Of a DNA stretch of 36,920 bases, positions 16,490 through 24,763 are shown piece after piece. The DNA comes from Desulfobacterales bacterium (GTDB lineage: Bacteria; Desulfobacterota; Desulfobacteria; Desulfobacterales; UBA2156), in contig DRHF01000358.1 in NCBI GenBank assembly GCA_011049715.1, positions 1-36,920 of the forward strand. The letters run 5' to 3'. Numbering within the stretch: position 1 is the stretch's first letter; each line of letters begins with the position of its first letter. The notes under the pieces were generated by a model. That model was not told the DNA's origin, did no database searches, and saw nothing but the letters and a program-made list of their open reading frames with translations. A program made the position numbers and the translations under genes.

Positions 16490-17221
16490 TTACTGAACCT
16501 GAGCACTTCGGCCAGCTTTTCCCAGGTACGCTTTCTGAACCTCTTCATTATCCCGCAACGCCTGACTGTCGTCTTCCAGGACAATGCGACCGGTCTCCAT
16601 TACATAGCCGCGATCCGCCACAGTCAGGGCCTGATTGGCATTTTGCTCCACCAGCAAAATGGTGTAGCCGTCTTTGGCACAAAGCTCATGGATGGTTTCG
16701 ATGATAAATTCCACTAAAACCGGTGCCAGCCCGAGAGAGGGTTCATCCATGAGCAACAGCTGCGGTTTTGCCATCAATGCTCGGCCGACGGCCAGCATCT
16801 GTTGTTCGCCCCCTGAAAGCGTACCTGCATTCTGGTCCAGTCGTTCTTTTAATCTGGGGAATTTTTCGAAAACATTATCCAAATCCTTGGCGATACCATT
16901 TTTGTCGGAACGTAGATAGGCTCCCATTTCCAGATTTTCTTTAACGGTCATGCGGGATAATATCCCCCGTCCTTCGGGAATTTGAACCACCCCCATCTTG
17001 ACGATCGTATGGGGTTTAACGCCGTCGATCTTCTGGTCCTGATAGATGATTTGGCCTTCTTTGGGCTTTAAGGCGCCGGATATGGTCCTCAAAAGAGTGC
17101 TTTTTCCGGCACCATTGGCTCCAATCAGAACCACGACTTCGCCGGTGTGTACATCAATACTTACCCCATTGATCGCGAGAATACCGCCGTATCCGGCTGA
17201 GATGTTTTCGACAGACAGCAT
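16490..17221 (-). CDS. livF: Liv-type ABC ATP-binding protein LivF (operon 1)
   Basis: The 243-residue ATPase energises branched-chain-type uptake together with LivG. Walker A GANGAGKST (34-42), signature LSGGEQQ, Walker B LLLMDEPSLGL and the switch His region (LLVEQNANQAL) are intact. The start is five bases beyond the livG stop. The characteristic LivF opening SVENISAGYGGI is present. It forms a cytoplasmic heterodimer docked on LivH/LivM. Confidence 0.93.
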   Translation of the reverse strand: MLSVENISAGYGGILAINGVSIDVHTGEVVVLIGANGAGKSTLLRTISGALKPKEGQIIYQDQKIDGVKPHTIVKMGVVQIPEGRGILSRMTVKENLEMGAYLRSDKNGIAKDLDNVFEKFPRLKERLDQNAGTLSGGEQQMLAVGRALMAKPQLLLMDEPSLGLAPVLVEFIIETIHELCAKDGYTILLVEQNANQALTVADRGYVMETGRIVLEDDSQALRDNEEVQKAYLGKAGRSAQVQ

Positions 17222-17226
17222 CGCAT

Positions 17227-17988
17227 CTACCTTTTCCGGCCTAAATAGGCCTCAATGACCGCAGGGTTTTCCTGGATTTCGGACGGTTTTCCTTCGGCGA
17301 TTTTAGCTCCGAAATTGAGCACTGAAATCATATGGGATATTTCCATAACCAGCTCCATATTATGCTCGATTAAAAGAACGGTCTTCCCCATCTGGTTGAT
17401 TTTAACGATCAGAGATTCTAGATCCAGGGTCTCTTTTGGATTCATTCCGGATGCGGGTTCGTCGAAAAGCAGCAAATCAGGATCCTGGCTGAGCGCCCTG
17501 GCAATTTCAACGAGCCGCTTCTCGGCATGGGGAAGGTTGACGGCAATCTGGTCGGCTTTGTGGGCGATGCCCACGAACTCCAACCAGCGCATGGCATTTT
17601 CACGGGTGGTCTTTTCTTCTTCCAATTCCCGCAGGGAAATCCTGAAAAGGGTTCTTAAAAGCCCGGTTCTGATCTTGCAGTGACTTCCTAACATAACATT
17701 TTCCAAAACGCTCATTTGACCGAAAAGCCTTACGATCTGAAAGGTTCTGGAAATTCCCAGCTCGGCTCTCTGATGGGGCCTCAATCCGTTAATTGGTTTT
17801 TTTCGAAAAGCGATCTGGCCTTCACTAACATCGTACATCCCGCTGATCAGGCTAAAAAGGGTGGTCTTGCCGGCACCATTTGGACCGATAATGGCATGTA
17901 ATGTATTTTCCTCAACTCCAAGCCCCACATTCTTAAGCGCGCAAAAGCCATTGAAATATTTTGTGATATCTCTTATTTCAAGAATCAT
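17227..17988 (-). CDS. livG: Liv-type ABC ATP-binding protein LivG (operon 1)
   Basis: The 253-residue ATPase has Walker A GPNGAGKTT (35-43), Walker B LLLFDEPASGMNP and the His-containing LLIEHNMELVM. The signature motif reads LPHAEKR rather than LSGGQ, a degenerate form common in LivG. Its ATG overlaps the livM stop in an ATGA, implying coupled translation. It pairs with LivF. Confidence 0.93.
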   Translation of the reverse strand: MILEIRDITKYFNGFCALKNVGLGVEENTLHAIIGPNGAGKTTLFSLISGMYDVSEGQIAFRKKPINGLRPHQRAELGISRTFQIVRLFGQMSVLENVMLGSHCKIRTGLLRTLFRISLRELEEEKTTRENAMRWLEFVGIAHKADQIAVNLPHAEKRLVEIARALSQDPDLLLFDEPASGMNPKETLDLESLIVKINQMGKTVLLIEHNMELVMEISHMISVLNFGAKIAEGKPSEIQENPAVIEAYLGRKR

Positions 17989-18875
17989 TTACCCTCCGTC
18001 TGACCCGGACTGAGAACCGCGGCGGTGTTTTTCCCAAAAAGCCGCCAAAAGGCATTTTCAAGGGTCTTCACAGAATCCAGACTGATGATACCCTGGGGTC
18101 TGACAATCATCATTAAAATAAGCAGGGCACCGTATAACTCCATGCGCCATTCCTGGATGAATCGTAGAAATTCCGGAACCAGGGTCAGAACAAAGGCGCC
18201 AAAGATAGGACCCCAGAATATCTGAATTCCGCCGAAAATTGTGAACACGATCAGTTCAACGGAATTCATGACGTCGAACATCAAAGGCTCGATGTACTCT
18301 TGGTAGTGGGCTAAGATCCCCCCCCCGATACCGGCAATAAAAGCGCCGCTGGAGAATGCGATCAGCTTTACAGCGGTGATGTTTACCCCGATAACTTCAG
18401 CCGCATCCTCATCACTGCCGACCGCCTGCAAAGCCCGGCCCATTCGGGATTTGCGCAACCGATTAAAAAATATGATCAATATCAGTACCATTCCATAAGC
18501 ATATAGCAGCGTGTGTTCCTGATAGGGGATGCCCGGAAAGCCCGCAGCTGCACCGATATAATCTATGTTGATAAAGACCGCGCGCACAATCTCACCAAAT
18601 CCCAAGGTCAACAACAGCAGATAAATTCCTTTGATGCGAAGTGCCGGAATCCCCAAAATGAAGCCGACAATCGCAGCACACATCCCCCCGATCAAAACCG
18701 CCGGTAGGTAGGGCAGGCCGAATTTAACCGTGCAGACCGCCGACGCGTAGGCACCAATGGACATAAAACCGGCCTGACCTAAGGATATCTGGCCGGTCAT
18801 TAAGGGCAGATAGAAGCTGAGGGCCATAATGATATGAATGCCCGCAATCGTGATAACTGATATCAGATAATCCAA
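17985..18875 (-). CDS. livM: Liv-type ABC permease LivM (operon 1)
   Basis: This 296-residue permease has about eight to ten transmembrane helices and the LivM hallmark LPLMTGQISLGQAGFMSIGAY near the N-terminus (residues 23-43). The conserved cytoplasmic loop GRALQAVGSDEDAAEVIGVN contacts the ATPase. It appears to start with TTG at 18875: AGGGG is properly placed before it, and the next ATG would remove half of the first helix. The stop overlaps the livG start. Confidence 0.9.
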   Translation of the reverse strand: MDYLISVITIAGIHIIMALSFYLPLMTGQISLGQAGFMSIGAYASAVCTVKFGLPYLPAVLIGGMCAAIVGFILGIPALRIKGIYLLLLTLGFGEIVRAVFINIDYIGAAAGFPGIPYQEHTLLYAYGMVLILIIFFNRLRKSRMGRALQAVGSDEDAAEVIGVNITAVKLIAFSSGAFIAGIGGGILAHYQEYIEPLMFDVMNSVELIVFTIFGGIQIFWGPIFGAFVLTLVPEFLRFIQEWRMELYGALLILMMIVRPQGIISLDSVKTLENAFWRLFGKNTAAVLSPGQTEGK

Positions 18876-18888
18876 ATCAATACCCCTA

Positions 18889-19764
18889 TTAACCCTTCGT
18901 AACGCGTGTTCCGAAAAGTCCGGTGGGCTTGAAAATCAGAATAAGGATCATGATACCGAAGGAAAAAATGTCCTGTAAATTAAACTCAGTGGGCAGGATA
19001 ACGATACTGAGCACCTCTGCCAATCCCAGTATCAGTCCACCAATCATCGCGCCGACTACATTGCCCAATCCTCCCAAAAGCATGACCACCAGTCCTTTAA
19101 GGGCAAATGTAAGCCCGATAAAAGGTGAAATGGCGTGGAAGGACAACCCGATCATCACGCCGGCCGCTCCAGCCAGGGCCGAGGCGATCCCGAAGGTAAT
19201 CAGAACGATCCAATCCACATTGACACCTAAGTACCCGGCGATCATGTGGCTTTCGGAGACAGCGCGCATACCTTTTCCGATCTTGGTTTTGGCGATAAAA
19301 AAATACAGGCCGACCATTAAAAACAAAGAAATCCCCAGTATAAGGACGTTAACGGAACTGATGAAGAACGATCCAACCTGGTAATTGGTGGTTCCGATTG
19401 CATCCGGAAAGCGGGTTCCGAATCCGCCGAAGAGTTTTACGGCCAGGTTCTGAAGAATGATGGTAACCCCGATAGTGCTCAAAAGCGGTGCCAGATGAAA
19501 ATCCTTTCTAAGCGGCCGGATCGCCAGTAAATCGATTAAAACGCCCAGGATTCCCGTGGCCAGCATAGCCAGGGGCAGGCTGATATAAAGCGGCAGGCCG
19601 CTCCAGGTGATGATATAGAGCCCCATAAAGGCACCGACCATTAAGACTTCGCCGTGCGCGAAATGAAGAATTCCGAGCACGCCGAATATAAGGGTATAAC
19701 CGATAGCCACCAGCGAATACGTGGCACCCAGCATCAGACCGTTGATAATTTGTTGAAAGATCAT
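18889..19764 (-). CDS. livH: Liv-type ABC permease LivH (operon 1)
   Basis: The 291-residue inner-membrane permease shows the LivH opening INGLMLGATYSLVAIGYTL, the HFAHGEVLMVGAF segment and the ATPase-docking loop GKGMRAVSESHMIAGYLGVN. It forms the translocation channel with LivM. Its ATG overlaps the stop of the [2Fe-2S] subunit gene (ATGA). That places the transporter and the Mo-hydroxylase in one transcript and argues that they serve the same substrate. Confidence 0.92.
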   Translation of the reverse strand: MIFQQIINGLMLGATYSLVAIGYTLIFGVLGILHFAHGEVLMVGAFMGLYIITWSGLPLYISLPLAMLATGILGVLIDLLAIRPLRKDFHLAPLLSTIGVTIILQNLAVKLFGGFGTRFPDAIGTTNYQVGSFFISSVNVLILGISLFLMVGLYFFIAKTKIGKGMRAVSESHMIAGYLGVNVDWIVLITFGIASALAGAAGVMIGLSFHAISPFIGLTFALKGLVVMLLGGLGNVVGAMIGGLILGLAEVLSIVILPTEFNLQDIFSFGIMILILIFKPTGLFGTRVTKG

Positions 19765-20240
19765 TTATTCCTCATTTGCTGAGCCGCTTCCATCACCGAA
19801 TCTACGACCTGCTTGTATCCTGTGCAGCGGCATAACACGCCGGACATGTTTTTTCGCACTTCTTCCTCGCTCGGATTCGAATTTTCGTTGAGAAATTCAT
19901 ATGCGGTCATCAGCATGCCGGGGGTGCAGAATCCGCACTGCAGACCGTGTTTTTCCCGAAATGCCACCTGAAGCGGGTGTAATTGCTCACCATCTGCAAG
20001 TCCCTCGACGGTCATGATGTCGGCACCGTCGGCTTGGACGGCAAACATCAGGCAGGAACGCACCGCCCTGCCGTTGAACAAAACGGTACAGGAACCACAG
20101 ATTCCGTGTTCGCATCCAACGTGGGTTCCGATCAATTCCAAATCGTCTCTTAAAAAATCAACCATGAGCTGCCTGGGCTCTACCAACCGCTTATAATCCA
20201 CGCCATTTACCTTTACCATTATGCGACGACTGTCTGTCAT
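19761..20240 (-). CDS. Molybdenum hydroxylase [2Fe-2S] subunit (CoxS/XdhC-like small subunit)
   Basis: This 159-residue small subunit of the xanthine dehydrogenase family transfers electrons from the Mo centre to FAD. Cys 43, 48, 51 and 63 form the plant-ferredoxin-like cluster site (CEHGICGSC). Cys 102, 105, 137 and 139 (CGFC, CRC) form the second site. I chose ATG 20240, with GGAGGT seven bases upstream; a longer frame would overlap the FAD-subunit gene. The gene is two bases beyond the preceding stop and overlaps livH. Confidence 0.93.
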   Translation of the reverse strand: MTDSRRIMVKVNGVDYKRLVEPRQLMVDFLRDDLELIGTHVGCEHGICGSCTVLFNGRAVRSCLMFAVQADGADIMTVEGLADGEQLHPLQVAFREKHGLQCGFCTPGMLMTAYEFLNENSNPSEEEVRKNMSGVLCRCTGYKQVVDSVMEAAQQMRNK

Positions 20241-20241
20241 T

Positions 20242-21117
20242 CTATCGACCTCCATTGACCATATTCCATGCCTCTTGCAATCCGCTTTTGACGAAAACCC
20301 GTGCCATATCCATACGATATTCAGCCGAAGCATGATAATCGGATTCGGTGTCGGTCTCCTCAGCGGCTTGTTGAGCCGCCTCTGCGATCAATGTTTCGGT
20401 AATTTTTTGACCGGCTAATAGCGCTTCAGCTTCTTCTGCGCGAACAGGGGTCGGGGCGACACCGCCCATTGAGATTCGCGCTTCGCGGCACACCCCTGCC
20501 GTTTCTGTAAAAAGCAAAATGCCCACCGCCACGATGGCAAAGTCACCGGAGCGCCGACTCAATTCCCCGAAAGACCAGCCCATTTTCTCCGGCAGGGCGG
20601 GAATCCTTACCTCCACCAGCAGATCCGATGGCTCCAGGGAAGTGGTCAGATAGGTCATGAAAAATTCTTCGGGCTCCAAAATTTTTTCTCCGGATGGCCC
20701 GACGACCTTTACGTTTCCATTGAGGGCATACAGCGAGGTCGGTATTTCGGCTGAAGGGTCCGCATGCACCAGACTACCGCCAATCGTTCCCCGGTTTCTG
20801 ATGGCGCTGTGTCCGATAAACGATATGCCTTTGGAAAGGATGGGCCATTTTTCAACGACCAGTGGTGATTGCTCAATATCTCTTTCGCGAGTCAATGCCC
20901 CAATCACGAGTTCATCGGTTTCGGTTTTAATGTATTCGAGTTCCTTGATTCCGTTGATGTCAATCAAAATTTCGGGACGGGCAAGCCTGAAGTTCATCAT
21001 GGGGACCAGGCTCTGACCTCCTGCAATTATCTTGCCTTCATCCCCATAGCGGTCCAACAGCTCGATAGCCTCTTCCACTGATTGAGGGTTAAAGTATTCA
21101 AACGCGCATGGTTTCAT
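20242..21117 (-). CDS. Molybdenum hydroxylase FAD-binding subunit (CoxM-like)
   Basis: The 291-residue medium subunit belongs to the FAD-binding part of the xanthine dehydrogenase/CO dehydrogenase family. FAD-contact motifs AGGQSL (about 32-37) and RGTIGGSLVHADPSAE (about 110) are present, followed by the C-terminal CO_deh_flav_C-type domain (RISMGGVAPTPVRAEEAEALL). It accepts electrons from the [2Fe-2S] subunit and passes them to an unknown acceptor. AGGAG precedes the start. The order large, CoxG-like, medium, small differs from the classical coxMSL order. Confidence 0.92.
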   Translation of the reverse strand: MKPCAFEYFNPQSVEEAIELLDRYGDEGKIIAGGQSLVPMMNFRLARPEILIDINGIKELEYIKTETDELVIGALTRERDIEQSPLVVEKWPILSKGISFIGHSAIRNRGTIGGSLVHADPSAEIPTSLYALNGNVKVVGPSGEKILEPEEFFMTYLTTSLEPSDLLVEVRIPALPEKMGWSFGELSRRSGDFAIVAVGILLFTETAGVCREARISMGGVAPTPVRAEEAEALLAGQKITETLIAEAAQQAAEETDTESDYHASAEYRMDMARVFVKSGLQEAWNMVNGGR

Positions 21118-21141
21118 ATCCGTTCTCCTGTGATTATATGG

Positions 21142-21582
21142 CTAGAGCGCCTTTAATTCCTTACCGATTTGTTTAAAAAACTGACCCAACATCATTTTGG
21201 CGATTCCACTGATCATCCTCTGGCCGACCCCTGCGATCAATCCGCCGACCTGCCCCTCTGCTTGACAAGACACGATCGTGCTCTGGTTTTGATGGGACAA
21301 TTCAATCAGGGCCTCTCCTTTCACGAATCCGGGGCTGCCACTGCCTTCGACAATCAGACGGTATTTTTGCGGGGGTTGGGGATCAGCCACTTCGGCCATC
21401 CCTTTGTATGCTCCTTTAACGGCAGCAATGCCGATCTTCAGTGTGACATCATATTTTCCGGGTTCTATTTCCTCTAATTTTTCGCATCCCGGGATGGCTT
21501 TTTCGAGATGCCGTGGATTGGTCAGAACTTCCCATACTTTCTCTTGGGAGGCTTTGAATTTATAAGTTCCTTCCAGCTTCAT
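21142..21582 (-). CDS. coxG: CoxG-like SRPBCC protein
   Basis: The 146-residue protein matches the CO dehydrogenase subunit G (CoxG) group of the SRPBCC lipid/ligand-binding fold. It begins GTYKFKASQEKVWEVLTNP, has an IPGCEKLEEIEPGKY strand pair and ends with the typical GGLIAGVGQRMISGIAKMM helix. In CO-oxidising bacteria CoxG helps recruit the enzyme to the membrane; recent work on homologues links it to quinone delivery. AAGGAG precedes the ATG. Its placement between hydroxylase subunit genes suggests it couples this enzyme to the respiratory membrane. Confidence 0.9.
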   Translation of the reverse strand: MKLEGTYKFKASQEKVWEVLTNPRHLEKAIPGCEKLEEIEPGKYDVTLKIGIAAVKGAYKGMAEVADPQPPQKYRLIVEGSGSPGFVKGEALIELSHQNQSTIVSCQAEGQVGGLIAGVGQRMISGIAKMMLGQFFKQIGKELKAL

Positions 21583-21612
21583 AAAAAAATCTCCTTGGTT
21601 GCTAGATTATTT

Positions 21613-24030
21613 TTATTTGTTGGCTTCCTGGATCAGATGCCAGATTTTATTGGGACTGAGAGGGAGTTCGTTTATGGTTACGCCCAAAGGCGCCAGGGCA
21701 TCGGCAATCGCATTTGCAATCGCCACCGGCACCGACATGGTTGAGCTTTCACCGACACCTTTTGAACCCAGAGCCGTAAGAGGCGAGGGTGTTTCCACAT
21801 GCCCGATGTCCACCATGGGGACTTCCATGGCCGTCGGCACAAGATAGTCCTGAAAGGACGCGGTCAGGCATTGACCGTTTTCATCGTAGGCCCATTCTTC
21901 ATAAAGGGTGCCTCCCAGGGCGTGGGCAATACTTCCCATAACCTGACCTTCGAGCAGCAGGGGATTCAGAATGGTTCCGGCGTCGTGCACGCTGGCCCAT
22001 TTGAGAAACTGAACCTGACCTGTTTCAGGATCCACCTCCACAACGATGGCTTCGGCCATAAATCCATAGGTGTTGGAAGAATCCACGCGATCTAACTGAT
22101 CCGGCGGCTGGGAAGTCGGCATGGACAGCAGGCTGCTGGCATACAGACCGACATCCATGCCTTCCGGCAGGGCGGACTGATTCCAGTGGGCGGTGCCGGC
22201 AATGTGTCTGACCTGAATCGATTTGTCCGGAGCGCCTTTGACGTAGAACTTGCCTTCCTTTGTCTCGATATCTTCGGGGTTGGCTTCCAGAAGATGAGCG
22301 GCAATCTTTTTCATTTTTTCCTTCACCTTGCGGGTAGCCGCAACCACCGCATTCACACCCACAGAGGCGAAGCGGCTTGAATAGCTTCCGGTTGTGATGG
22401 TGTAAACCCGATCATGAGTGTCGACCACGTCGCTGACCGTCACATCGTCAGGGTGAATACCGAGTTCATCGGCCACAATCTGCGATATGACGGTTTCGTG
22501 TCCCTGTCCCTGAGGATTGGTACATGCAATCACATGGGCTTTACCCAGGGGATCCAGTTTAACGATGACGGATTCACCCGATCCCGACTTGGGGTGACCC
22601 TTGGCCCTTTGCTCCGGAGTCAAAGCCAGGGTAACATAGGCGATATTGGTGACCGAGGGATCCACAACCGTGGCCAGCCCAATACCGATGTACCTGCCTT
22701 CTTTGCGGGCTTGCTGCTGTTCTTTCCGCATTTTTTTGTAGTCAATCTTGTCCAGAGCCATCTGGAAGGCTTTGGGATAATCACCCGCGTCGTAAATCCC
22801 TCCGGTGGCTGTGGTATAAGGGAATTGGTCCGCCTGAATAAAGTTTTTAAACCGTACTTCAGCGGGATCCATTTTCAATTCGACGGCAACCATATCCACC
22901 AGTCGCTCGACACTGAAATAAAGTTCCTGACAGGTATATCCGCGGTTCGGGGCTGTCAGGCATTTGTTGGTACCCACAACCAGCACTTCGCGATCTAAAT
23001 TCCGAATCTGATAGGCGCCGGTATGATTACCGGTGCTGCGGTAAGCACATCCGGGCTCCGGAGGGCGGATATATCCGCCGGTGTTGTCCATGGCTTTATC
23101 TTTGAGCCCCAGAATTGTTCCGTCGTTTTTGACGGCAGCCTCCATGTAAGTCACACGATCGGTCCCGGTGGCGCTGGCCAAAAGGTGTTCGCGGCGATCC
23201 TCGATCCATTTGACCGTCATGCCTGTTTTTTTGGCCGCAAGCGCGATTAAGGCGATGTAAGGATACAATCCGGTTTTGGTGCCAAAGCCGCCGCCGATAT
23301 CGGTGGGTACAATCCAGCGCATCTTGTTTTCGGGAATTCCGAGGGCCATGGCGACCAGGGCATGATTGACAAAAGGGCCTTGATAATTGTTGTAAATAAC
23401 AAGTTCCGCATTAAAGGGATTGTAAGATGCAATAACGCCATACGTCTCGATGGGCGTGGATCCGTATTTGGGAAAAAGAAACTTGCCTTTGACCACCAGA
23501 TCCGCTTCTTCATAGGCTTTTTGCATGTCGCCGTATTGGAAAAACCTATGCGAATAAATGTTGCTGCCGATATTGTCATGCAGAATAGGGGCGTCCGGTT
23601 CGGCTGCCTCCTCGATGTCCATCACAACCGGCAGCGGTTCGTACTCGACTTCGATCATGTCCAGCGCGTCTTCAGCGATATAGCGGCTATCCGCAATAAC
23701 GACGGCTACCGGTTCACCGACATAACGGACCTTGTCCACCGCACAGCTGTAATACTTGGGTGGAATCGGCACGCCCACCGGAAATGGCTGAGACATCGCT
23801 GCCACGTCATCACCGGTCAGAACACCTCTGACGCCGGAAACCTTCGGGGCCTGGGATATATCCATCCCCCTAATCCAAGCATGCGGATAAGGGCTTCGGA
23901 GTATGGCTGCGTACTTCATATTCGGCAGACGGATATCATCCATAAAGCGTCCCCGGCCCGTCAGAAGGCGGAGGTCTTCTTTTCGCTTCATTCCTTTACC
24001 GACCCACTTTCCTTCTTGCTTTTCTGGCAT
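21613..24030 (-). CDS. Molybdenum hydroxylase large (Mo-pterin) subunit, xanthine dehydrogenase family
   Basis: The 805-residue catalytic subunit should bind a Mo-pterin cytosine dinucleotide-type cofactor and hydroxylate a substrate with water-derived oxygen. It shows GGGFG (246-250), QGQGHE contacting the pterin, and KGVGES near residues 757-762 with the catalytic Glu. The loop that in CO dehydrogenase carries the Cu-binding cysteine (AYRCSFR) reads APNRGYTCQEL here (360-370), so CO oxidation is unlikely. An aldehyde, N-heterocycle or aromatic acyl compound is more plausible. AAGGAGAG precedes the ATG. It sits directly after the DUF2848 gene in a CoA-ligase operon. Confidence 0.92.
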   Translation of the reverse strand: MPEKQEGKWVGKGMKRKEDLRLLTGRGRFMDDIRLPNMKYAAILRSPYPHAWIRGMDISQAPKVSGVRGVLTGDDVAAMSQPFPVGVPIPPKYYSCAVDKVRYVGEPVAVVIADSRYIAEDALDMIEVEYEPLPVVMDIEEAAEPDAPILHDNIGSNIYSHRFFQYGDMQKAYEEADLVVKGKFLFPKYGSTPIETYGVIASYNPFNAELVIYNNYQGPFVNHALVAMALGIPENKMRWIVPTDIGGGFGTKTGLYPYIALIALAAKKTGMTVKWIEDRREHLLASATGTDRVTYMEAAVKNDGTILGLKDKAMDNTGGYIRPPEPGCAYRSTGNHTGAYQIRNLDREVLVVGTNKCLTAPNRGYTCQELYFSVERLVDMVAVELKMDPAEVRFKNFIQADQFPYTTATGGIYDAGDYPKAFQMALDKIDYKKMRKEQQQARKEGRYIGIGLATVVDPSVTNIAYVTLALTPEQRAKGHPKSGSGESVIVKLDPLGKAHVIACTNPQGQGHETVISQIVADELGIHPDDVTVSDVVDTHDRVYTITTGSYSSRFASVGVNAVVAATRKVKEKMKKIAAHLLEANPEDIETKEGKFYVKGAPDKSIQVRHIAGTAHWNQSALPEGMDVGLYASSLLSMPTSQPPDQLDRVDSSNTYGFMAEAIVVEVDPETGQVQFLKWASVHDAGTILNPLLLEGQVMGSIAHALGGTLYEEWAYDENGQCLTASFQDYLVPTAMEVPMVDIGHVETPSPLTALGSKGVGESSTMSVPVAIANAIADALAPLGVTINELPLSPNKIWHLIQEANK

Positions 24031-24070
24031 AGTTAATTCTCTCCTTGTTTTAAAACCTCTTTAAAAACGG

Positions 24071-24763
24071 CTAGTCCTTAAACCACTCAAGTGTATGAAT
24101 ATCATATTCGACGGTGATCTTCCGGTTAAAGTTGGCATCCAGAAGCTCTCCTTCAAAACGATCTGCAAAAATCATTTCCCCGGCTAAAAGTGGCGGTGTG
24201 CCCGAAAATAGCGCAATGCTGCCAATGCGATCATTTAACTGCTGCTGGACCAGCCGGATCAAATCTTCAGGGGGTAGAATGGATCCCAGCGTTGACTCCT
24301 GGTAAATGCTTTTTTGTCCGTCTTTAATCGCCCAGCTGCGGATTTGGATTTGATCCCAGGTCTCTTTGACTTCCTCGTAATTCCATAAGTTTCTGGAAAG
24401 GATGGTGGGGCACAGCTGTTTTGATTTACGGATATCGATCCTTTCCAGCTCCCGATCCGTATGGTCACTTGCAACGCCGACGTAGATGCTGCTTTCATCG
24501 ACAAGCATGAAAAATTCAACCTCTCCGGAAGTTTCCCGGCCTTCTACCTGGATCGCATCTTCAAAGGTCAAGCCCCAGGGCGGTTTGGGATAGAGGGTGG
24601 GAACTGAAGGCGGTGGTTCAACGCCTTCCCTGGCTAACTCTTCAATATGTTTGCGAACAGCTGCTTGATTGCGTCCGGTATAGCCACATAGGACTGCGCC
24701 TTTGATTTCATAAGCAATTTCTTTTTTTCCGGCCTTTTCTTCAACGACGAATTGAAATATCAT
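24071..24763 (-). CDS. DUF2848 family protein
   Basis: The 230-residue protein matches my memory of DUF2848: an N-terminal GYTGRNQAAVRKHIEEL, then GVASDHTDRELE, then SKQLCPTILSRNLWNYEEV, and a closing VEYDIHTLEW. The fold has been likened to fumarylacetoacetate hydrolase-type enzymes, and the conserved SDHTDRE would suit metal binding, but no activity is established to my knowledge. No signal peptide is present. Its ATG overlaps the CoA-ligase stop (ATGA). Position between ligase and hydroxylase genes suggests a hydrolase, isomerase or decarboxylase step on the same substrate. Confidence 0.75.
   Translation of the reverse strand: MIFQFVVEEKAGKKEIAYEIKGAVLCGYTGRNQAAVRKHIEELAREGVEPPPSVPTLYPKPPWGLTFEDAIQVEGRETSGEVEFFMLVDESSIYVGVASDHTDRELERIDIRKSKQLCPTILSRNLWNYEEVKETWDQIQIRSWAIKDGQKSIYQESTLGSILPPEDLIRLVQQQLNDRIGSIALFSGTPPLLAGEMIFADRFEGELLDANFNRKITVEYDIHTLEWFKD

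Noticed and set aside
22414-22998. 194-codon plus-strand frame opposite the Mo-hydroxylase large subunit
   Set aside because: It is an antisense shadow of the catalytic subunit gene and has no independent ribosome-binding site or motif.
21613-24030. Aerobic CO dehydrogenase (coxMSL) as identity of the Mo enzyme
   Set aside because: The AYRCSFR Cu-binding loop is absent and gene order differs; only the broader xanthine dehydrogenase family is supported.
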